Of a DNA stretch of 64,000 nt, positions 60,318-64,000 are shown one piece after another. The stretch covers positions 1 through 64,000 of the forward strand of contig CAYPYG010000011.1 in the NCBI GenBank assembly GCA_964415175.1. The letters are read 5' to 3'. This DNA is from UBA2231 sp964415175. GTDB lineage: Bacteria; Elusimicrobiota; Elusimicrobia; Elusimicrobiales; UBA9959. The notes under the pieces were generated by a model. It saw only the letters and a program-made list of their open reading frames with translations. It was not told the DNA's origin and did no database searches. The position numbers were made by a program, and so were the translations under genes. The first letter of the stretch is position 1; each line of letters begins with the position of its first letter.

Positions 60318-60693
60318 GCGCTCGGAGAGGCTCAACGAACTGTTCCTGGCGGAGGTCAACTTCGCGCTCAGGGACGTCAACGGCCTCAACTCCAGCGGGA
60401 TGATGACGATAACCGGCGTGAAGATCTCGCCGGACGGCAAGGACCTGGCGGTCTACTACTCGGTCCTGGGTTCCCCCCAGGACCGGGAGCGGACCGGGGT
60501 CATACTGCAGGGCGCCGTACGCGAGGTGCGCGAGAGCATGCGCAAGCGGCTGCGGCTGAAGTACATCCCGAACCTCATGTTCCGCTACGACTCCACGCCG
60601 GCGGAAGCGGCCAAACTGGAGAAGCTCTTCCGCAGGCTGGATTCGGAGAAGTCCCCGCAGGGTGGGGATGACGCTCCCGAGGGGCGAGGATAA
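60310..60693 (+). CDS. rbfA: Ribosome-binding factor A
   Basis: 127 residues. 30S maturation factor with the KH-like fold: RLNELFLAEVNFALRD, the strand-turn VKISPDGKDLAVYYSVLG, and LRLKYIPNLMFRYDSTPAEA. Overlaps infB by 8 bases. Normal place in the operon. Confidence 0.95.
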   Translation: MFKRSERLNELFLAEVNFALRDVNGLNSSGMMTITGVKISPDGKDLAVYYSVLGSPQDRERTGVILQGAVREVRESMRKRLRLKYIPNLMFRYDSTPAEAAKLEKLFRRLDSEKSPQGGDDAPEGRG

Positions 60694-60698
60694 GGACG

Positions 60699-61697
60699 AT
60701 GGGGAAAAAGCCGGCGGAGCTTAACTTCGAGGAGGAGCTCAACAAGCTCGAGAAGGTCATAGAGGCGAGCCGGACCTTCTTCCTCGCGGGTCACGTCAAC
60801 CCCGACGGCGACACGATCGGCTGCATGCTGGCGCTGGGCTCCGTGCTCAAGCGCCTGGGCAAGAAGGTCTACCTCTACTCCCGCGACCCGGCGCCGGACA
60901 ATCTCGGCTTCCTGCGCCACGTCAAGTCCATAAAGATAGCCCGCCCGCCCAAGGGCTCCTTCGACGCGGCCATCCTGATGGAATGCTCCACGCCCGAGCG
61001 GGGCGGCGGCGACATCAAGGACGTGCTCAAGCGCGTCGGGACCGTCGTCAATATCGACCATCACAAGACCTCGACCGCCTACGGCGACGTCAATGTCCTG
61101 GACATGCACGCCTCCTCCACGGCCGAGATCATCTACCGTCTGCTCTACGACATGAAGGTGGAACTCAACAAGACCGAGGCGACGGCGCTTTACACGGGCA
61201 TAGTCACCGACACCGGCCGTTTCCATTTCCCCGCCACCAGTCCCCGGACCCTCGACGTGGCCGCGCGCCTGATGCAGACCGGCTTCAAGTTCTCGCGCAT
61301 CAACGACCTGCTCTACGCCACCAAGGCCTTCGAGTCGCTCAGGATACTCGGCCGGGCCCTGGAGAGCCTCGAACTGCTCAACGGCGGGCGTCTGGCGGTC
61401 ATGACGCTGAAGCACTCCGATTTCGAGGCCTTCTGCGCCCGGGTCGAGCACAGCGAGAACGTCATCAACTACGGCACCATGATCCCCGGGGTCAGGATGT
61501 CCATACTGTTCCGCGAGGACCCTGAGCGGGTCAACATCACTTTCCGTTCGCGCGGCCACGCCGACGTCAGCCACCTCGCCCGCCAGTTCGGCGGCGGCGG
61601 CCACCGCAACGCGGCCGGCTGCCGTATGAAGGCCACGCTGGCCGAGGCCAGGGAAAAGGTGCTGGAAGCCGCCCTGCCCATGCTCAAGCCTTCCTGA
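60699..61697 (+). CDS. nrnA: DHH-family nanoRNase / pAp phosphatase
   Basis: 332 residues. DHH/DHHA1 phosphoesterase that degrades very short RNA and pAp. Seen: GHVNPDGDTIGCMLALG (metal site), VVNIDHHKTSTAYGDVN (DHH, about residue 120), IVTDTGRFHFPAT, and the DHHA1 motif GGGGHRNAAGC (about 298). Between rbfA and truB, the usual location. Confidence 0.94.
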   Translation: MGKKPAELNFEEELNKLEKVIEASRTFFLAGHVNPDGDTIGCMLALGSVLKRLGKKVYLYSRDPAPDNLGFLRHVKSIKIARPPKGSFDAAILMECSTPERGGGDIKDVLKRVGTVVNIDHHKTSTAYGDVNVLDMHASSTAEIIYRLLYDMKVELNKTEATALYTGIVTDTGRFHFPATSPRTLDVAARLMQTGFKFSRINDLLYATKAFESLRILGRALESLELLNGGRLAVMTLKHSDFEAFCARVEHSENVINYGTMIPGVRMSILFREDPERVNITFRSRGHADVSHLARQFGGGGHRNAAGCRMKATLAEAREKVLEAALPMLKPS

Positions 61698-61707
61698 AGC
61701 CGTCTTT

Positions 61708-62406
61708 ATGCAGCCCATTCCCTCGGGCATCTTCCTCTTCGACAAACCCGCCGGCATAACCTCGCACGACGCCGTGGGCCTGCTGCGCCGCGCGCTGGGC
61801 CACAGGCATATCGGCCATACCGGCACGCTGGACCCGATGGCGACGGGGCTGCTCGTCATGCTCGCCGGGTCCGCGACCAGACTGCAGGCCGGCCTGCAGG
61901 GCTGCTCCAAGACCTATGCGGGGCGCATCAAATTGGGCGAGACCACCGACACCTGGGACGCCGCGGGCGAAGTGCTGGCCTCCGCCGCCGCGGACGGCGT
62001 CACGATGGAGGCCGTCGCGGCCGCCGTCCCCGCCTTCACGGGCAGGATAATACAGCAGGTACCGCCTTATTCCGCCGTGAAGGTCGGCGGGCGTCCGCTT
62101 TATAAGATGGCGCGCAGGAAAGAGGAGACCCCCGTGGTGAAACGGGAAGTGGAACTGCGCTGGCTCTCCTGGGCCTGGCTCCCGCCTTTTCTGGATTTCG
62201 AGATAGAATGCGCCGGGGGCACCTATATCCGCTCCGTGGCGCACGAACTGGGCGCCGCGCTGGGCTGCGGCGGCCACCTGGCCGCGCTGCGCAGGACGCG
62301 CGTGGCCGGCTGGAGGGTGGAGGACGCCGTCACGGCCGATTTCCTGCGCTCGGTCCCGCGCGAGGCCGTCCTGGCCCGTCTGCTGCCGGCGGAGACGGCC
62401 GCGTGA
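61708..62406 (+). CDS. truB: tRNA pseudouridine-55 synthase
   Basis: 232 residues. Seen: GIFLFDKPAGITSHDAVGLL, the catalytic loop GHTGTLDPMATGLL with D42, YAGRIKLGETTDTWDAAGE and the substrate-contact region IQQVPPYSAVKVGGRPLYKMAR (in parts). No large C-terminal PUA-like domain, so it is of the shorter type. Stop overlaps ribF (GTGA). Confidence 0.96.
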   Translation: MQPIPSGIFLFDKPAGITSHDAVGLLRRALGHRHIGHTGTLDPMATGLLVMLAGSATRLQAGLQGCSKTYAGRIKLGETTDTWDAAGEVLASAAADGVTMEAVAAAVPAFTGRIIQQVPPYSAVKVGGRPLYKMARRKEETPVVKREVELRWLSWAWLPPFLDFEIECAGGTYIRSVAHELGAALGCGGHLAALRRTRVAGWRVEDAVTADFLRSVPREAVLARLLPAETAA

Positions 62407-63311
62407 AACGCTCCTGCCTGACCATCGGCGCCTTCGACGGGGTGCACCTGGGCCACGCCCGGCTCATAAGGACGGTCGTGGCCCAGGGCCGCTCGAGAGG
62501 CTGGAAGAACTCGCTCGTCTATTTCCCCCTGCCCCCCAAGTTCGTGTTCTCCGGCGTTCATGAGAACTGCCTGATAACGCTGCCTTCCGAAAGGGAGGCG
62601 GCTCTCCGGGGGCTCGGACTGGATTCCATCACCCCCGTGCCTTTCACCGACGAGATAGCCTCCATGGACGCGGAGGCTTTCTTCGCCGAGATAGTGCGCG
62701 GCCGCTTCCGCGCCGACGGCCTCTGCGTGGGCGCCGACTTCGCCTTCGGCCGCGGCCGCTCCGGCGGCGCGGCCTTCCTGCGCGCGGCCTGCCGCCGCGA
62801 GGGAGTGCTGTTCCGCTCCGTGCCCTTCGTTTCGCGCGGAGGCAGGAAGATCTCCTCCACGCTGGTCAGGGAGCTGCTCTGGGAGGGGCGCGTGACGGCG
62901 GCCGCCGCCTGCATGGGGCGCAACTACAGGGTGTCGGGCCCGGTAATACGCGGCGCGGGACTGGGCGCGAAGCTGGGGTACCCGACGGCCAATATCGGGG
63001 CCGATCCGCTCAAGATCCTCCCCCCCGGCATCTTCGCGGCCCTCTGCCGCCTGGAAGGCCGGGAGTTCCCCTGCGTGGCTAATTCAGGGCGCCGGCCTAC
63101 GGTGAACACCCTGGGCGGCAGGATGCTGCTGGAAGCGCATATACTCGATTTCTCGGGCCAGATATACGGCGAGACCGCGGAAGTGGAATTCCTGAAGAGG
63201 CTGCGCGCCGAGGAGCGTTTCCCTTCCAAAGAGGAACTGGTGCGCGCCATCGGCCGCGACATAGCGGCCGCCCGTTCCTATTTCGGCCGCCGCCGTCGCG
63301 CCGCGGCCTGA
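62403..63311 (+). CDS. ribF: Bifunctional riboflavin kinase / FAD synthetase
   Basis: 302 residues. Nucleotidyltransferase domain with TIGAFDGVHLGHARLIR (FDGVHxGH motif) and GADFAFGRGRSGG, ISSTLVRELL; riboflavin-kinase domain with GAGLGAKLGYPTANIG and GRRPTVN. Starts with GTG at 62403 overlapping the truB stop; the open frame upstream is a shadow of truB. Two bases from the convergent gene's stop. Confidence 0.95.
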   Translation: MKRSCLTIGAFDGVHLGHARLIRTVVAQGRSRGWKNSLVYFPLPPKFVFSGVHENCLITLPSEREAALRGLGLDSITPVPFTDEIASMDAEAFFAEIVRGRFRADGLCVGADFAFGRGRSGGAAFLRAACRREGVLFRSVPFVSRGGRKISSTLVRELLWEGRVTAAAACMGRNYRVSGPVIRGAGLGAKLGYPTANIGADPLKILPPGIFAALCRLEGREFPCVANSGRRPTVNTLGGRMLLEAHILDFSGQIYGETAEVEFLKRLRAEERFPSKEELVRAIGRDIAAARSYFGRRRRAAA

Positions 63312-63313
63312 AC

Positions 63314-64000
63314 TCAGCCCCTGTGCCGTCCGACGTATTCGCCGCCCGGCCGGGCCGGCGCGGCGAGTTCCCCCTCCGACATGACGACCCTGCCGCGCAG
63401 CACCGTGTGCCGCGGGAAACCGTATAACTTCATGCCCTGGTAGGGCGAATAGTCCGAAGCGTGGCCGAGGTCCCGCCAGTCGACGGTCCGGCGGTGTTCC
63501 GGCGCTATGAGGGCGAAGTCGGCGTCGGAACCCGGGCGGATGACGCCTTTGCGCGGGTAGAGCCCGGCTATCCTGGCGGGATTTTCGCATAAAAGCTCCG
63601 CCATGCGGGCCAGCGACAACTTCCCCGCTTTTACGCCCAGGGTATAGACCAGCGGCAGCAGGGTGGCCGTGCCGGGCAGTCCCATTGGCAGTTTCCGCAG
63701 GTCCCCGCCCCAGGCGTCCTTGCGGGCCCTGGTGAAAGCGCAGCTGTCGGTCGCTACGACGTCCACTGCTCCCCCGGCGGCGGCCTTCCACAGCCCGGCG
63801 GCCGACTTTTTGTCCCGCAGCGGGGGACAGCACGAATACAGGTGCCCGTCGCGCCGTTTCAGCGCGCTCTCGTCGAGCGCCATGTACTGGGGGCAGGTCT
63901 CGACGTATATCCTGGCCCCGTCCTTGCGGGCGCGCGCCGCTATCGCGGCGGTGAAAGCGTGGGAGACGTGCACCAGGTAGAGTTCCCCGCCCGTCCGGGC
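63314..64000 (-). CDS. Dihydropyrimidinase/hydantoinase-like amidohydrolase, 5' part missing
   Basis: The frame is open to the window edge; 228 C-terminal residues are visible. Seen: LYLVHVSHAFT, ARIYVETCPQYMALDESALK, CCPPLRDKKSAAGLWKAAAGG, DVVATDSCAFTRARK (metal Asp; the common form is TDHCPF), MGLPGTATLLPLVYTLGV, NPARIAGLYPRKGVIRPGSDADF and DYSPYQGMKLYG. This is the pattern of dihydropyrimidinases and D-hydantoinases rather than PyrC dihydroorotase. It would open a cyclic ureide such as dihydrouracil, hydantoin or allantoin. The TDSCAF change may alter substrate choice. Confidence 0.85.
   Translation of the reverse strand, partial: ARTGGELYLVHVSHAFTAAIAARARKDGARIYVETCPQYMALDESALKRRDGHLYSCCPPLRDKKSAAGLWKAAAGGAVDVVATDSCAFTRARKDAWGGDLRKLPMGLPGTATLLPLVYTLGVKAGKLSLARMAELLCENPARIAGLYPRKGVIRPGSDADFALIAPEHRRTVDWRDLGHASDYSPYQGMKLYGFPRHTVLRGRVVMSEGELAAPARPGGEYVGRHRG

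Noticed and set aside
58092..60440. A 782-codon minus-strand open frame opposite infB
   Set aside because: Antisense shadow of IF-2; composition is His/Leu/Asp-rich without domain signals.

Overview
The window is GC-rich (well above 60% G+C by eye) and densely coded, with operons joined by ATGA or TGATG overlaps. The genes point to a diderm bacterium. It has a long-form YidC, GmhA (LPS heptose), two types of predicted outer-membrane barrel, and a MurE with the DNPR motif of meso-diaminopimelate ligases. My best guess is a high-GC member of Elusimicrobiota or a neighbouring uncultured phylum; this is impression, not proof.

Layout. (1) 1-5233, minus: a three-gene secreted operon (TPR plus barrel, barrel, RHS/YD-repeat protein cut by the window edge). 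(2) 5256-10516, minus: start of the division/cell-wall cluster mraZ-rsmH-small ORF-ftsL-ftsI-murE, with a consensus promoter and a MraZ operator. (3) 10624-20542, minus: the usually origin-proximal cluster rpmH-rnpA-yidD-yidC-jag-mnmE-(membrane protein)-mnmG-rsmG, then a membrane protein and a metallopeptidase. (4) 20706-24302, plus: recO-glyQ-glyS. (5) 24340-30264, minus: nadE, outer-membrane barrel, NUDIX, carbamoyltransferase, DUF5989 and SxtJ-like proteins. (6) 30453-40689, plus: rpsB-tsf-pyrH-gmhA-frr-uppS-cdsA-dxr-rseP-ispG-proS. (7) 40715-42119, plus: a secreted protein and a PAS protein. (8) 42129-55733, plus: an accessory region. (9) 55928-63311, plus: rimP-nusA-infB-rbfA-nrnA-truB-ribF. 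(10) 63314-64000, minus: a dihydropyrimidinase/hydantoinase-like gene cut by the window edge.

The accessory region (8) is the most interesting part. It holds a three-subunit xanthine-dehydrogenase-type molybdenum hydroxylase, a cyclase-family amidohydrolase, a nitrilase/omega-amidase, and homologues of AllH, FdrA (AllF) and AllG, the proteins linked to oxamate carbamoyltransferase in E. coli. Together they suggest a route that hydroxylates a nitrogen heterocycle, opens it, and recovers the ureido group as carbamoyl phosphate. The operon is interrupted between the 2Fe-2S and molybdopterin subunits by low-GC inserts. One insert carries a lone class III nucleotidyl cyclase with a two-TM protein, resembling a Pycsar-type defence module. 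Three copies of a multi-arm inverted-repeat element lie before, inside and after this cluster. Their stems show compensatory base changes, so they look like a structured RNA family.

Smaller points: two 95-96 bp palindromic elements of identical design beginning GGGGACG; several promoters whose -10 box lies 7-12 bases from the start codon, suggesting leaderless mRNAs; and a well-initiated 55-codon gene between rsmH and ftsL.
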